Shown here piece by piece: positions 25,600 through 34,695 of a stretch of DNA of 64,000 bases (position 1 is its first letter; every line of letters starts with the position of its first letter). The position numbers and the translations under genes are program-made. The notes beneath the pieces were generated by a model, which saw only the letters and a list, made by a program, of their open reading frames with translations, was not told where the DNA came from and searched no databases. The DNA lies in assembly GCF_031979925.1 (NCBI RefSeq), contig NZ_DALZFB010000004.1:1-64000 (forward strand). The letters run 5' to 3'. Origin of the DNA: Pseudescherichia sp031979925 (lineage in GTDB: Bacteria > Pseudomonadota > Gammaproteobacteria > Enterobacterales > Enterobacteriaceae).

Positions 25600-26970
25600 A
25601 TGTTAAACAGTAGCATGAGCGTGGTGATCCTTGCCGCTGGCAAGGGAACCCGTATGTATTCGGATCTTCCTAAAGTGCTTCATACTCTCGCCGGGAAAGC
25701 GATGGTACAGCATGTCATTGATGCCGCAAATAATCTAGGCGCAAGCCGGGTTCATCTGGTTTACGGCCACGGTGGCGATCTGCTTAAACAGACGCTGCGT
25801 GACGACAACCTGAACTGGGTCCTGCAGGCGGAACAGCTGGGTACGGGCCATGCTATGCAGCAGGCAGCCCCTGGCTTCGCCGACGACGAAGATATCCTGA
25901 TGCTCTACGGCGACGTACCGCTGATCTCCGTTGAGACACTGCAGCGCCTGCGTGATGCAAAACCGCAGGGCGGCATTGGATTGTTAACCGTGAAACTTGA
26001 CGATCCTACCGGCTATGGCCGTATCACCCGTGAAGATGGGAAGGTAACCGGTATCGTTGAGCACAAAGACGCGACTCCTGAACAGCATAAGATTCAGGAG
26101 ATTAATACCGGGATCCTGATTGCCAACGGTGCGGATCTGAAGCGCTGGCTGGGCAAGCTCACCAACGATAATGCGCAGGGTGAATACTACATCACCGACA
26201 TTATCGAGCTGGCTTACCTGGAAGGACGTGAGATCGCGGCGGTGCATCCGCAGCGCCTGAGCGAAGTCGAGGGCGTGAACAACCGCCTGCAGCTTGCTCG
26301 CCTTGAGCGCGTCTATCAGGCCGAGCAGGCAGAGAAGCTGCTACTGGCGGGCGTGATGCTGCGCGATCCGGCACGCTTTGACCTGCGCGGTACGCTGAGC
26401 CATGGTCGTGACATCGAGATCGACACCAACGTTATTCTGGAAGGTAACGTTACGCTGGGCAGCCGGGTCAAAATTGGCGCGGGCTGCGTGATCAAAAACA
26501 GCGTCATCGGTGATGACTGCGAGATCAGCCCTTACAGCGTGGTTGAAGATGCCACCCTGGAAGCCGCCTGCACCATCGGCCCGTTTGCCCGTCTGCGCCC
26601 AGGCGCGGAGCTGCTGGCCGGCGCGCACGTAGGCAACTTCGTTGAGATGAAAAAAGCGCGTCTCGGCAAAGGCTCGAAGGCGGGACATCTCACCTATCTC
26701 GGCGACGCGGAGATTGGCGACAACGTTAACATTGGCGCAGGAACCATTACCTGTAACTACGATGGTGCCAACAAGCATAAAACTATTATCGGCGACGATG
26801 TCTTTGTCGGCTCCGATTCACAGTTTATCGCCCCGGTGAGCGTGGCCAGCGGCGTTACCATCGCGGCGGGAACCACGGTGACTCGTGACGTCGCCGCAGA
26901 CGAGCTGGTGATTAGCCGTGTGAAGCAGACCCATATCAAAGGCTGGAAGCGTCCGGTCAAGAAGAAGTAA
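25600..26970 (+). CDS. glmU: bifunctional UDP-GlcNAc pyrophosphorylase / GlcN-1-P acetyltransferase
   Basis: 456 residues from the ATG at 25600, chosen to match E. coli GlmU ('MLNSSMSVVILAAGKGTRM'). The N-terminal uridyltransferase domain carries the 'LAAGKGTRMYSDLPK' nucleotide loop. The C-terminal left-handed beta-helix has hexapeptide repeats and the acetyltransferase residues around 'HVGNFVEMKKARLGKGSKAG'. It makes UDP-GlcNAc for peptidoglycan and LPS. Followed by glmS in one operon. Confidence 0.97.
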   Translation: MLNSSMSVVILAAGKGTRMYSDLPKVLHTLAGKAMVQHVIDAANNLGASRVHLVYGHGGDLLKQTLRDDNLNWVLQAEQLGTGHAMQQAAPGFADDEDILMLYGDVPLISVETLQRLRDAKPQGGIGLLTVKLDDPTGYGRITREDGKVTGIVEHKDATPEQHKIQEINTGILIANGADLKRWLGKLTNDNAQGEYYITDIIELAYLEGREIAAVHPQRLSEVEGVNNRLQLARLERVYQAEQAEKLLLAGVMLRDPARFDLRGTLSHGRDIEIDTNVILEGNVTLGSRVKIGAGCVIKNSVIGDDCEISPYSVVEDATLEAACTIGPFARLRPGAELLAGAHVGNFVEMKKARLGKGSKAGHLTYLGDAEIGDNVNIGAGTITCNYDGANKHKTIIGDDVFVGSDSQFIAPVSVASGVTIAAGTTVTRDVAADELVISRVKQTHIKGWKRPVKKK

Positions 26971-26976
26971 CGTTTT

Positions 26977-27011
26977 TGTAAGCCGGGCAGGTGGCAACGC
27001 CGTCCGGCAAA
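26977..27011. repeat. REP-like hairpin between glmU and glmS
   Basis: GTAAGCCGGGCAGGTGGC...GCCGTCCGGC resembles a REP unit just after the glmU stop. Confidence 0.55.
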
Positions 27012-27128
27012 CAGGGATGAGGAGGTCAATATAGATCTCCCGCCCACCAGCAGTAGCTATAAATATAACCCCACTCTCTACAAGGCTCGGGGCGCCCGGA
27101 AAACGGGTAACGCAGGTTGACCGACAAC

Positions 27129-27152
27129 GCATGGCTTACGCCATAATCAGGA
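27129..27152 (+). promoter_or_regulatory. glmS leader hairpin and ribosome-binding site
   Basis: The hairpin ATGGC-TTAC-GCCAT (27131-27144) sits just before the Shine-Dalgarno CAGGA (27148-27152), which is 9 bases from the glmS ATG. In E. coli the glmS leader is the target of GlmZ/Hfq, which opens an inhibitory structure. The equivalent role here is inferred from position. Confidence 0.5.
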
Positions 27153-27161
27153 AATCTAACT

Positions 27162-28991
27162 ATGTGTGGAATTGTTGGCGCAGTTGCGCAGCGTGATATT
27201 GCTGAAATCCTTCTCGAAGGCTTACGTCGTCTCGAATACCGTGGCTATGACTCTGCCGGCCTGGCAGTGGTCGACAGTGAAGGGCATATGACCCGCCTGC
27301 GTCGTCTCGGTAAAGTCCAGATGCTCTCTCAGGCAGCCGAAGAGCATCCGCTGCATGGCGGAACCGGTATTGCCCATACCCGTTGGGCAACGCACGGTGA
27401 ACCGTCTGAAGGCAACGCTCACCCGCATGTCTCTGAACATATCGTGGTGGTGCATAACGGCATTATTGAGAACCACGAGCCGCTGCGCGAAGAGTTAAGA
27501 TCGCGCGGCTATGAATTTGTCTCCGAAACCGATACCGAAGTGATCGCTCACCTGGTGCACTGGGAGCTGGCTAAAGGCGGCTCCCTGCGTGATGCCGTTC
27601 TGCGTACTATCCCGCAGCTGCGCGGCGCGTACGGTACGGTGATCATGGATACCCGCGATCCTGACACTCTGCTGGCTGCCCGCTCCGGTAGCCCGCTGGT
27701 TATCGGCCTTGGCATGGGCGAAAACTTCATCGCCTCCGACCAGCTGGCCCTGCTGCCGGTGACCCGCCGCTTTATCTTCCTCGAAGAGGGTGATATCGCG
27801 GAAGTGACCCGCCGTAGCGTCGTGGTATTTGATCGTTCAGGCCAAGAAGTGAAACGTCCGGACATCGAATCTAACCTGCAATATGACGCTGGCGATAAAG
27901 GTATCTACCGCCACTACATGCAGAAAGAGATCTACGAGCAGCCGAACGCCATTAAAAACACCCTGACCGGGCGTATCAGCCACGGCGAGATCGACCTCAG
28001 CGAGCTGGGCGAGAAAGCCAACGAGATGCTCTCTCAGGTTGAGCATATCCAGATTATCGCCTGCGGTACCTCCTACAACTCCGGGATGGTGTCTCGCTAC
28101 TGGTTTGAATCACTGGCCGGCATCCCTTGCGATGTGGAAATCGCCTCTGAGTTCCGCTACCGCAAGTCGGCGGTGCGCCGCAACAGCCTGATGATCACCC
28201 TCTCCCAGTCCGGAGAGACGGCGGATACTCTGGCCGCGCTGCGCCTCTCCAAAGAGCTGGGCTACCTCGGTTCGCTGGCGATCTGTAACGTGCCTGGCTC
28301 CTCGCTGGTGCGTGAGTCCGACCTGGCGCTGATGACCAACGCCGGAACCGAGATCGGCGTGGCCTCCACCAAGGCCTTCACTACCCAGCTCACCGTGCTG
28401 CTGATGCTGGTGGCGAAGCTGAGCCGCCTGAAAGGCCTGGATGCTTCTATCGAGCAGGATATCGTGCATGGCCTGCAGGCGCTGCCGAACCGTATCGAGC
28501 AGATGCTCTCCCAGGATAAACGCATTGAAGCGCTGGCAGAGGACTTCTCTGAGAAGCACCACGCCCTGTTCCTTGGCCGTGGTGATCAGTACCCTATCGC
28601 GCTGGAAGGCGCGCTGAAGCTGAAAGAGATCTCCTACATCCACGCTGAAGCCTATGCCGCAGGCGAGCTGAAACACGGCCCGCTGGCGCTGATTGACGCC
28701 GATATGCCGGTTATCGTTGTGGCACCTAACAACGAACTGCTGGAAAAACTGAAGTCCAACATCGAAGAAGTTCGCGCCCGTAGCGGTGTGCTCTATGTCT
28801 TCGCTGGTCAGGATTCCGGTTTCACCAGCAGCGATAACATGCACATTATCGAACTGCCGCATGTGGAAGAGGTGATTGCGCCGATCTTCTACACCGTGCC
28901 GCTACAGCTGCTGGCCTACCACGTCGCGCTTATTAAAGGCACCGACGTTGACCAGCCGCGTAACCTCGCGAAATCTGTAACCGTAGAGTAA
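27162..28991 (+). CDS. glmS: glutamine-fructose-6-phosphate aminotransferase
   Basis: 609 residues including the initiator Met. The N-terminal Ntn-type glutaminase has catalytic Cys2 ('MCGIVGAVAQRD'). The C-terminal tandem SIS domains include 'ACGTSYNSGMVSRYW' and 'SQSGETADTLAAL'. It makes glucosamine 6-phosphate, the first step toward UDP-GlcNAc. Same length as E. coli and co-transcribed with glmU. Confidence 0.98.
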   Translation: MCGIVGAVAQRDIAEILLEGLRRLEYRGYDSAGLAVVDSEGHMTRLRRLGKVQMLSQAAEEHPLHGGTGIAHTRWATHGEPSEGNAHPHVSEHIVVVHNGIIENHEPLREELRSRGYEFVSETDTEVIAHLVHWELAKGGSLRDAVLRTIPQLRGAYGTVIMDTRDPDTLLAARSGSPLVIGLGMGENFIASDQLALLPVTRRFIFLEEGDIAEVTRRSVVVFDRSGQEVKRPDIESNLQYDAGDKGIYRHYMQKEIYEQPNAIKNTLTGRISHGEIDLSELGEKANEMLSQVEHIQIIACGTSYNSGMVSRYWFESLAGIPCDVEIASEFRYRKSAVRRNSLMITLSQSGETADTLAALRLSKELGYLGSLAICNVPGSSLVRESDLALMTNAGTEIGVASTKAFTTQLTVLLMLVAKLSRLKGLDASIEQDIVHGLQALPNRIEQMLSQDKRIEALAEDFSEKHHALFLGRGDQYPIALEGALKLKEISYIHAEAYAAGELKHGPLALIDADMPVIVVAPNNELLEKLKSNIEEVRARSGVLYVFAGQDSGFTSSDNMHIIELPHVEEVIAPIFYTVPLQLLAYHVALIKGTDVDQPRNLAKSVTVE

Positions 28992-29001
28992 TCTTCCTCT
29001 T

Positions 29002-29027
29002 ACGTCCCGTCGCTACCGGCGGGACGT
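29002..29027 (+). terminator. glmS terminator-like hairpin
   Basis: The arms ACGTCCCG and CGGGACGT lie 11 bp after the glmS stop. The following tract (CTCTCC) is not T-rich, so termination may be weak. Confidence 0.6.
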
Positions 29028-29085
29028 CTCTCCTCGTTGTGCTATTTTTAAACAATCCATAGACTATTTTCGGTCAAATAAACGC

Positions 29086-29125
29086 CTGTCATAAAAATGT
29101 CATAATACGTACATTTAACTGTCAC
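29086..29125 (+). promoter_or_regulatory. tandem Pho boxes of the pst promoter
   Basis: Box 1 CTGTCATAAAAATGTCAT (29086-29103) and box 2 CGTACATTTAACTGTCAC (29108-29125) align with the two PhoB boxes of E. coli pstS. They lie 65-104 bp before the pstS ATG and imply phosphate-starvation control by PhoB-PhoR. Confidence 0.92.
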
Positions 29126-29189
29126 CTGGTTGTCCTATTTTGCATATCGTAGAAACCAAACAACGATTTACGATCCCTCAGGAGACATT

Positions 29190-30230
29190 ATGAAAGTCAT
29201 GCGTACCACTGTCGCTACTGTTGTCGCCGCGACCTTATCCCTGAGCGCTTTCGCTGTTAATGCAGCGGCAAGCCTGACCGGCGCGGGTGCAACCTTCCCA
29301 GCGCCAGTGTATGCCAAATGGGCGGATACCTATCAGAAAGAGACCGGTAGCAAAGTTAACTACCAGGGTATCGGCTCCTCCGGCGGCGTGAAGCAGATCA
29401 CTGCTAACACCGTGGATTTTGGCGCGTCTGATGCTCCGCTGTCTGACGAGAAACTGAATCAGGAAGGCCTGTTCCAGTTCCCGACCGTTATCGGTGGCGT
29501 GGTGCTGGCGGTTAACCTGCCGGGCGTGAAATCCGGTGAGCTGGTGCTGGATGGTAAAACGCTGGGTGACATCTACCTGGGCAAAATCAAAAAATGGGAT
29601 GACGAAGCGATCGCTAAGCTCAACCCAGGCATGAAGCTGCCTTCACAGAATATCGCCGTAGTGCGTCGTGCTGACGGCTCCGGTACCTCTTTCGTCTTCA
29701 CCAGTTACCTGGCGAAAGTGAACGAAGAGTGGAAATCGAAAATCGGTTCTGGCTCTACTGTGAACTGGCCGACTGGTCTGGGCGGGAAAGGTAACGACGG
29801 TATCGCCGCGTTCGTACAGCGTCTGCCGGGCTCTATCGGCTACGTTGAGTACGCCTACGCTAAGCAGAACAACCTGGCCTACACCAAGCTGGTCTCTGCC
29901 GATGGCAAACCGGTTTCTCCGACCGAAGAGAGCTTCTCTAACGCCGCGAAAGGCGTGGACTGGAGCAAAAGCTTCGCTCAGGACCTGACCAACCAGAAGG
30001 GTGACGATGCGTGGCCAATCACCTCCACCACCTTCATCCTGATCCACAAAGAGCAGAAGAAACCTGAGCAGGGCGCTGAAGTGCTGAAGTTCTTCGACTG
30101 GGCATATAAAGACGGTGCTAAACAGGCTAACGATCTGGATTACGCAACCCTACCGGACAGCGTGGTTGAACAGGTTCGTGCTGCATGGAAAACGAATGTG
30201 AAAGACAGCAGCGGTAAAGCGCTGTACTAA
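29190..30230 (+). CDS. pstS: phosphate ABC transporter periplasmic binding protein
   Basis: 346 residues from the ATG at 29190, behind AGGAGACATT. A signal peptide ('MKVMRTTVATVVAATLSLSA', cleavage near 'NAAA') precedes the phosphate-binding protein with 'GAGATFPAPVYAKW' and 'RRADGSGTSFVF'. An in-frame extension to 29130 runs through the promoter region and is excluded. First gene of pstSCAB-phoU. Confidence 0.97.
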   Translation: MKVMRTTVATVVAATLSLSAFAVNAAASLTGAGATFPAPVYAKWADTYQKETGSKVNYQGIGSSGGVKQITANTVDFGASDAPLSDEKLNQEGLFQFPTVIGGVVLAVNLPGVKSGELVLDGKTLGDIYLGKIKKWDDEAIAKLNPGMKLPSQNIAVVRRADGSGTSFVFTSYLAKVNEEWKSKIGSGSTVNWPTGLGGKGNDGIAAFVQRLPGSIGYVEYAYAKQNNLAYTKLVSADGKPVSPTEESFSNAAKGVDWSKSFAQDLTNQKGDDAWPITSTTFILIHKEQKKPEQGAEVLKFFDWAYKDGAKQANDLDYATLPDSVVEQVRAAWKTNVKDSSGKALY

Positions 30231-30249
30231 CAGGATCTTTTTAACGAAG

Positions 30250-30325
30250 ATGGCGGGTGGCGTAGGCTTCCCGCCCTACGGATAAAAACTGTAGGCCCGG
30301 TAAGCGTTCGCGCCACCGGGCAAAT
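30250..30325. repeat. REP elements between pstS and pstC
   Basis: Two palindromic units (GGCGGGTGGCGTAGGC...GCC and GTAGGCCCGGTAAGCG...CGCCACCGGGC) lie in the operon spacer. They may explain the higher level expected of the binding protein compared with the permease genes. Confidence 0.7.
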
Positions 30326-30356
30326 TCGTAAGACGTACATAACAGAAGAGTATTTT

Positions 30357-31316
30357 ATGGCTGCAACCAAGCCTGCTTTTAACCCACCGGGTAAACAAGG
30401 TGACATGATCTTCGGCGCGCTGGTCAAACTGGCTGCGCTGATTGTGCTATTGCTGCTCGGCGGCATCATCATCTCGCTGATTGTCTCCTCCTGGCCAAGC
30501 ATCCAGAAATTTGGTTTCTCCTTCCTGTGGACCAAAGAGTGGGACGCACCGAACGATATCTACGGCGCGCTGGTGCCGATCTACGGTACGCTGGTGACCT
30601 CCTTTATCGCGCTGCTTATCGCCGTTCCGGTGAGTTTTGGTATCGCGCTGTTTCTGACGGAGCTGGCTCCCGGCTGGCTGAAGCGTCCGCTGGGTATCGC
30701 CATTGAGCTGCTCGCCGCTATCCCCAGTATCGTTTACGGCATGTGGGGTCTGTTTATCTTCGCTCCGCTGTTTGCCACTTATTTCCAGGAGCCGGTAGGC
30801 AACGTGCTCTCCGCCATTCCGTTTGTCGGCGCGCTCTTCTCCGGCCCGGCATTTGGTATCGGTATCCTCGCGGCGGGTATTATTCTCGCCATCATGATCA
30901 TTCCGTACATTGCCTCGGTAATGCGCGACGTATTCGAGCAGACGCCGGTGATGATGAAAGAGTCGGCCTACGGCATCGGCTGCACCACCTGGGAGGTGAT
31001 CTGGCGCATCGTGCTGCCGTTCACCAAAAACGGTGTTATCGGCGGGGTGATGCTTGGCCTGGGCCGTGCGCTGGGTGAAACCATGGCGGTGACCTTTATT
31101 ATCGGTAACACCTACCAGCTCGACAGCGCCTCACTCTATATGCCGGGCAACAGCATCACCTCTGCGCTGGCTAACGAATTTGCCGAAGCGGAGTCAGGGC
31201 TACACGTCGCCGCGCTGATGGAGCTGGGCCTGATCCTGTTTGTAATCACCTTTATCGTGCTGGCGATTTCGAAAGTGATGATCCTGCGTCTGGCGAAAAA
31301 CGAGGGGGCACGCTAA
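30357..31316 (+). CDS. pstC: phosphate ABC transporter permease PstC
   Basis: 319 residues, about six membrane helices, with the BPD permease EAA-like loop 'ESAYGIGCTTWEVIWRIVLP'. It pairs with PstA to form the Pi channel. The stop overlaps the pstA start (TAATG). Confidence 0.97.
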   Translation: MAATKPAFNPPGKQGDMIFGALVKLAALIVLLLLGGIIISLIVSSWPSIQKFGFSFLWTKEWDAPNDIYGALVPIYGTLVTSFIALLIAVPVSFGIALFLTELAPGWLKRPLGIAIELLAAIPSIVYGMWGLFIFAPLFATYFQEPVGNVLSAIPFVGALFSGPAFGIGILAAGIILAIMIIPYIASVMRDVFEQTPVMMKESAYGIGCTTWEVIWRIVLPFTKNGVIGGVMLGLGRALGETMAVTFIIGNTYQLDSASLYMPGNSITSALANEFAEAESGLHVAALMELGLILFVITFIVLAISKVMILRLAKNEGAR

Positions 31317-32203
31317 TGGCTACGCTCGAAATGCAAACCACGACGGAGCTGGCCGAGTCGCGCCGTAAAATGCAGGCTAAGCGCCGCATGAAAAACCGTC
31401 TCGCGCTGACGCTGTCGATGGCAACCATGGCGTTTGGCCTCTTCTGGCTGATCTGGATCCTCTTCTCTACCGTGACGCGCGGTATCGACGGCATGTCGCT
31501 GGCGCTGTTCACCGAGATGACTCCGCCGCCGAACACCGCTGGCGGTGGGCTGGCAAACGCCCTGGCGGGCAGCGGCCTGCTGATCCTCTGGGCAACCGTG
31601 TTTGGTACCCCGCTCGGCATTATGGCGGGCATCTACCTTGCCGAGTATGGACGCAAGTCCTGGCTGGCAGAGGTGATCCGTTTCATTAACGATATTCTGC
31701 TCTCCGCCCCCTCTATCGTGGTGGGTCTGTTTGTCTACACCATTGTAGTGGCGCAGATGGAGCACTTCTCCGGCTGGGCGGGCGTGATTGCGCTGGCGCT
31801 GCTGCAGGTACCGATTGTTATCCGCACCACCGAGAACATGCTGAAGCTGGTTCCGGACAGCCTGCGTGAAGCTGCCTATGCGCTGGGCACGCCGAAATGG
31901 AAGATGATCTCCGCGATTACGCTGAAGGCCTCTATCTCCGGCATCCTGACCGGCGTGCTGCTGGCGGTGGCGCGTATCGCCGGTGAAACCGCGCCGCTGC
32001 TCTTCACCTCCCTCTCCAATCAGTTCTGGAGCACGGACATGATGCAGCCTATCGCGAACCTTCCGGTCACCATATTTAAGTTTGCCATGAGCCCGTTTGC
32101 CGAGTGGCAACAGCTGGCCTGGGCTGGCGTACTGCTGATTACCCTGTGCGTGCTGCTGCTGAACATCCTGGCACGCGTTATCTTCGCGAAGAAGAACGGT
32201 TAA
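31316..32203 (+). CDS. pstA: phosphate ABC transporter permease PstA
   Basis: 295 residues (296 in E. coli), six predicted membrane helices. The EAA-like loop is 'EAAYALGTPKWKMISAITL'. A charged N-terminus ('ESRRKMQAKRRMKN') lies in the cytoplasm. Overlaps pstC by one base. Confidence 0.97.
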   Translation: MATLEMQTTTELAESRRKMQAKRRMKNRLALTLSMATMAFGLFWLIWILFSTVTRGIDGMSLALFTEMTPPPNTAGGGLANALAGSGLLILWATVFGTPLGIMAGIYLAEYGRKSWLAEVIRFINDILLSAPSIVVGLFVYTIVVAQMEHFSGWAGVIALALLQVPIVIRTTENMLKLVPDSLREAAYALGTPKWKMISAITLKASISGILTGVLLAVARIAGETAPLLFTSLSNQFWSTDMMQPIANLPVTIFKFAMSPFAEWQQLAWAGVLLITLCVLLLNILARVIFAKKNG

Positions 32204-32251
32204 AATTAGGCGGCGTGGCCCCGGCCGCGCCCGATTGAGGAAAAGAGTAAA

Positions 32252-33025
32252 ATGAGTATGGTTGAAACCACCTCCGGCAAGATTCAGGTTCGTGATTTGA
32301 ACTTCTACTACGGGAAGTTCCACGCCCTGAAAAACATCAACCTGGATATCGCGAAGAATCAGGTAACGGCGTTTATCGGTCCGTCAGGCTGCGGTAAATC
32401 TACCCTGCTGCGTACCTTTAACAAAATGTACTCTCTCTATCCGGAACAGCGTGCCGAGGGTGAAATTCTGCTGGATGGCGAGAACATCCTTACCCACAGC
32501 CAGGATATTGCCCTGCTGCGTGCCAAAGTCGGGATGGTCTTCCAGAAGCCGACGCCGTTCCCGATGTCTATCTATGACAACATCGCTTTCGGCGTGCGCC
32601 TGTTTGAGAAGCTCTCCCGCGCCGACATGGACGAGCGTGTGCAGTGGGCATTGACCAAGGCCGCACTCTGGAACGAAACCAAAGATAAACTGCACCAGAG
32701 CGGATACTCTCTCTCCGGTGGTCAGCAGCAACGTCTGTGCATTGCGCGCGGTATCGCCATTCGTCCGGAAGTGCTGCTGCTGGATGAGCCGTGTTCAGCC
32801 CTCGACCCTATCTCTACCGGGCGTATTGAAGAGCTGATCACCGAGCTGAAGCAGGATTACACCGTAGTGATCGTGACCCACAACATGCAGCAGGCTGCAC
32901 GTTGCTCCGACCATACGGCCTTTATGTATCTGGGCGAATTGATTGAGTTCAGCAACACGGACGATCTGTTCACCAAACCTGCTAAAAAGCAAACAGAAGA
33001 CTATATCACTGGCCGCTACGGCTGA
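32252..33025 (+). CDS. pstB: phosphate ABC transporter ATPase PstB
   Basis: 257 residues, as in E. coli. Walker A 'GPSGCGKST', signature 'LSGGQQQR', Walker B 'LLLDEPCSALD' and H-loop 'VTHNMQQA'. It energises PstCA and is part of the PhoR-PhoU phosphate-signalling complex. Confidence 0.98.
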   Translation: MSMVETTSGKIQVRDLNFYYGKFHALKNINLDIAKNQVTAFIGPSGCGKSTLLRTFNKMYSLYPEQRAEGEILLDGENILTHSQDIALLRAKVGMVFQKPTPFPMSIYDNIAFGVRLFEKLSRADMDERVQWALTKAALWNETKDKLHQSGYSLSGGQQQRLCIARGIAIRPEVLLLDEPCSALDPISTGRIEELITELKQDYTVVIVTHNMQQAARCSDHTAFMYLGELIEFSNTDDLFTKPAKKQTEDYITGRYG

Positions 33026-33039
33026 TTCAGGAGTGCGTT

Positions 33040-33765
33040 ATGGACAGTCTCAATCTTAATAAACATATCTCCGGCCAGTTTAACGCCGAGCTGGAGAGCA
33101 TCCGCACTCAGGTAATGACCATGGGCGGGATGGTAGAGCAGCAGCTCTCTGATGCGATCACCGCCATGCACAATCAGGACAGCGAGCTGGCCAAGCGTGT
33201 CATTGCCGGTGACCATCAGGTCAATATGATGGAAGTGGCGATCGATGAGGCCTGCGTGCGCATTATCGCCAAGCGCCAGCCTACGGCGAGCGACCTGCGG
33301 CTGGTGATGGCGATCATTAAAACCATCGCCGAGCTGGAGCGTATCGGTGATGTTGCGGATAAAATCTGCCGCACGGCGCTGGAGAAGTTCTCCCAGCAGC
33401 ACCAGCCGCTGCTGGTAAGCCTGGAGTCGCTGGGCCGCCATACGGTGCAGATGCTGCACGACGTGCTGGATGCCTTTGCGCGCATGGATCTTGATGAAGC
33501 GGTGCGTATCTACCGTGAAGACAAGAAGGTGGATCAGGAGTACGAAGGCATTGTGCGTCAGCTGATGACCTACATGATGGAAGATTCACGTACCATCCCA
33601 AGCGTATTGACCGCCCTGTTCTGCGCTCGCTCTATCGAGCGTATCGGCGACCGCTGCCAGAACATCTGCGAATACATCTTCTACTTCGTGAAGGGCCAGG
33701 ATTTCCGTCACGTTGGCGGCGACGAGCTGGATAAACTGCTCGCCGGTAAAGATCCGAAAGAGTAA
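33040..33765 (+). CDS. phoU: phosphate signalling regulator PhoU
   Basis: 241 residues, two similar three-helix bundles with the E/D-rich metal-binding motifs ('ELERIGDVADKI' and 'SIERIGDRCQNICEYI'). It silences PhoR kinase activity when the Pst system is saturated. Last gene of the operon, 14 bp after pstB. Confidence 0.97.
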   Translation: MDSLNLNKHISGQFNAELESIRTQVMTMGGMVEQQLSDAITAMHNQDSELAKRVIAGDHQVNMMEVAIDEACVRIIAKRQPTASDLRLVMAIIKTIAELERIGDVADKICRTALEKFSQQHQPLLVSLESLGRHTVQMLHDVLDAFARMDLDEAVRIYREDKKVDQEYEGIVRQLMTYMMEDSRTIPSVLTALFCARSIERIGDRCQNICEYIFYFVKGQDFRHVGGDELDKLLAGKDPKE

Positions 33766-33788
33766 CCTGCTTTGTCGCCTCTGTAGCG

Positions 33789-33858
33789 TTTGTAGGCCCG
33801 GTAAGCCTGCGCCACCGGGCAATTCGCCGGATGGCGCTGACGCTTATCCGGCCTACGT
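33789..33858. repeat. REP pair between phoU and yieH
   Basis: GTAGGCCCGGTAAGCC...GCGCCACCGGGCAA and CGCCGGATGGCGCTGACGCTTATCCGGCCTACG are two REP-type palindromes in opposite orientation, between convergent genes. Confidence 0.8.
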
Positions 33859-34527
33859 CTATTTCTGAGTGACGTTCCAGCCACGCGCTTTCCAGAGTTC
33901 TGGTAACTGAGCCAGATCGGTAAAGGTAGTCACCTTCGGGTGGTCGATCGGCTGGTTGTGCGGATCGGCACAGAAATAGAACACCTCCATTCCCGCATCA
34001 ATCCCCGACTGCGCACCAGCCGCGGAGTCATCCACCAGAATGCACCTCGTCGGATCGACGTCCAGCGCGCTGGCGGCATGGAACATCAGGGCCGGGTCTG
34101 GCTTCCAGCGCTGAATGTCGTAGCCGCTGAAGAGCAGATCCGGGAAATGGTGCAGCATCCCAAGCTTGCCAAGAGAGTGCTGCATTTTGCTGACCGGGCC
34201 GTTCGAGACCACGCACATCGGCACGCTGACGGACTCTAGCAGCGCATCCGCCCCGGCGATAATCTCCAGCTCGGCATCGAACAGGCGTGCGACCTCGGCG
34301 CGGTAGATCGGCTCCAGCTCGGCTTTGGCCAGATTAACGCCATGCTCGGCGTTAATAATGTCGATGATTTCGTACAGCTTAACGCCTTTAAAGCGCTTAA
34401 AAATCTCCGCCAGATCGAGCGTAATGCCAAACTGCGCGAACATATGCACGTACGCACGGGAACAGATCACCTCGCTGTCGACCAGCGTGCCATCACAGTC
34501 GAAAAAAATCGCTTCTATTTGGGACAT
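33859..34527 (-). CDS. yieH: HAD-family phosphatase YieH (6-phosphogluconate phosphatase)
   Basis: 222 residues, HAD superfamily with cap. Motif I 'FDCDGTLVDSEV' carries the nucleophile Asp, motif II is 'VVSNGP' and motif III/IV 'KPDPALMF...ILVDDSAAG'. Close to E. coli YieH, which prefers 6-phosphogluconate. Convergent with phoU and divergent from adeP. Confidence 0.92.
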   Translation of the reverse strand: MSQIEAIFFDCDGTLVDSEVICSRAYVHMFAQFGITLDLAEIFKRFKGVKLYEIIDIINAEHGVNLAKAELEPIYRAEVARLFDAELEIIAGADALLESVSVPMCVVSNGPVSKMQHSLGKLGMLHHFPDLLFSGYDIQRWKPDPALMFHAASALDVDPTRCILVDDSAAGAQSGIDAGMEVFYFCADPHNQPIDHPKVTTFTDLAQLPELWKARGWNVTQK

Positions 34528-34695
34528 GCCGTTTCCTGTTTATTGCAAGTTTAACGTTTACTTAACGCAGATTTCTCCGCGCAATCGATGCCGTATAAGC
34601 AAAATCAATGAAAAAAAGTGTGTGATAACCGTCAACATTGTCGCATTTTGGTATAGGATAGCGACGAATTTTCCTTCCCTGTTCGGAAATAGATA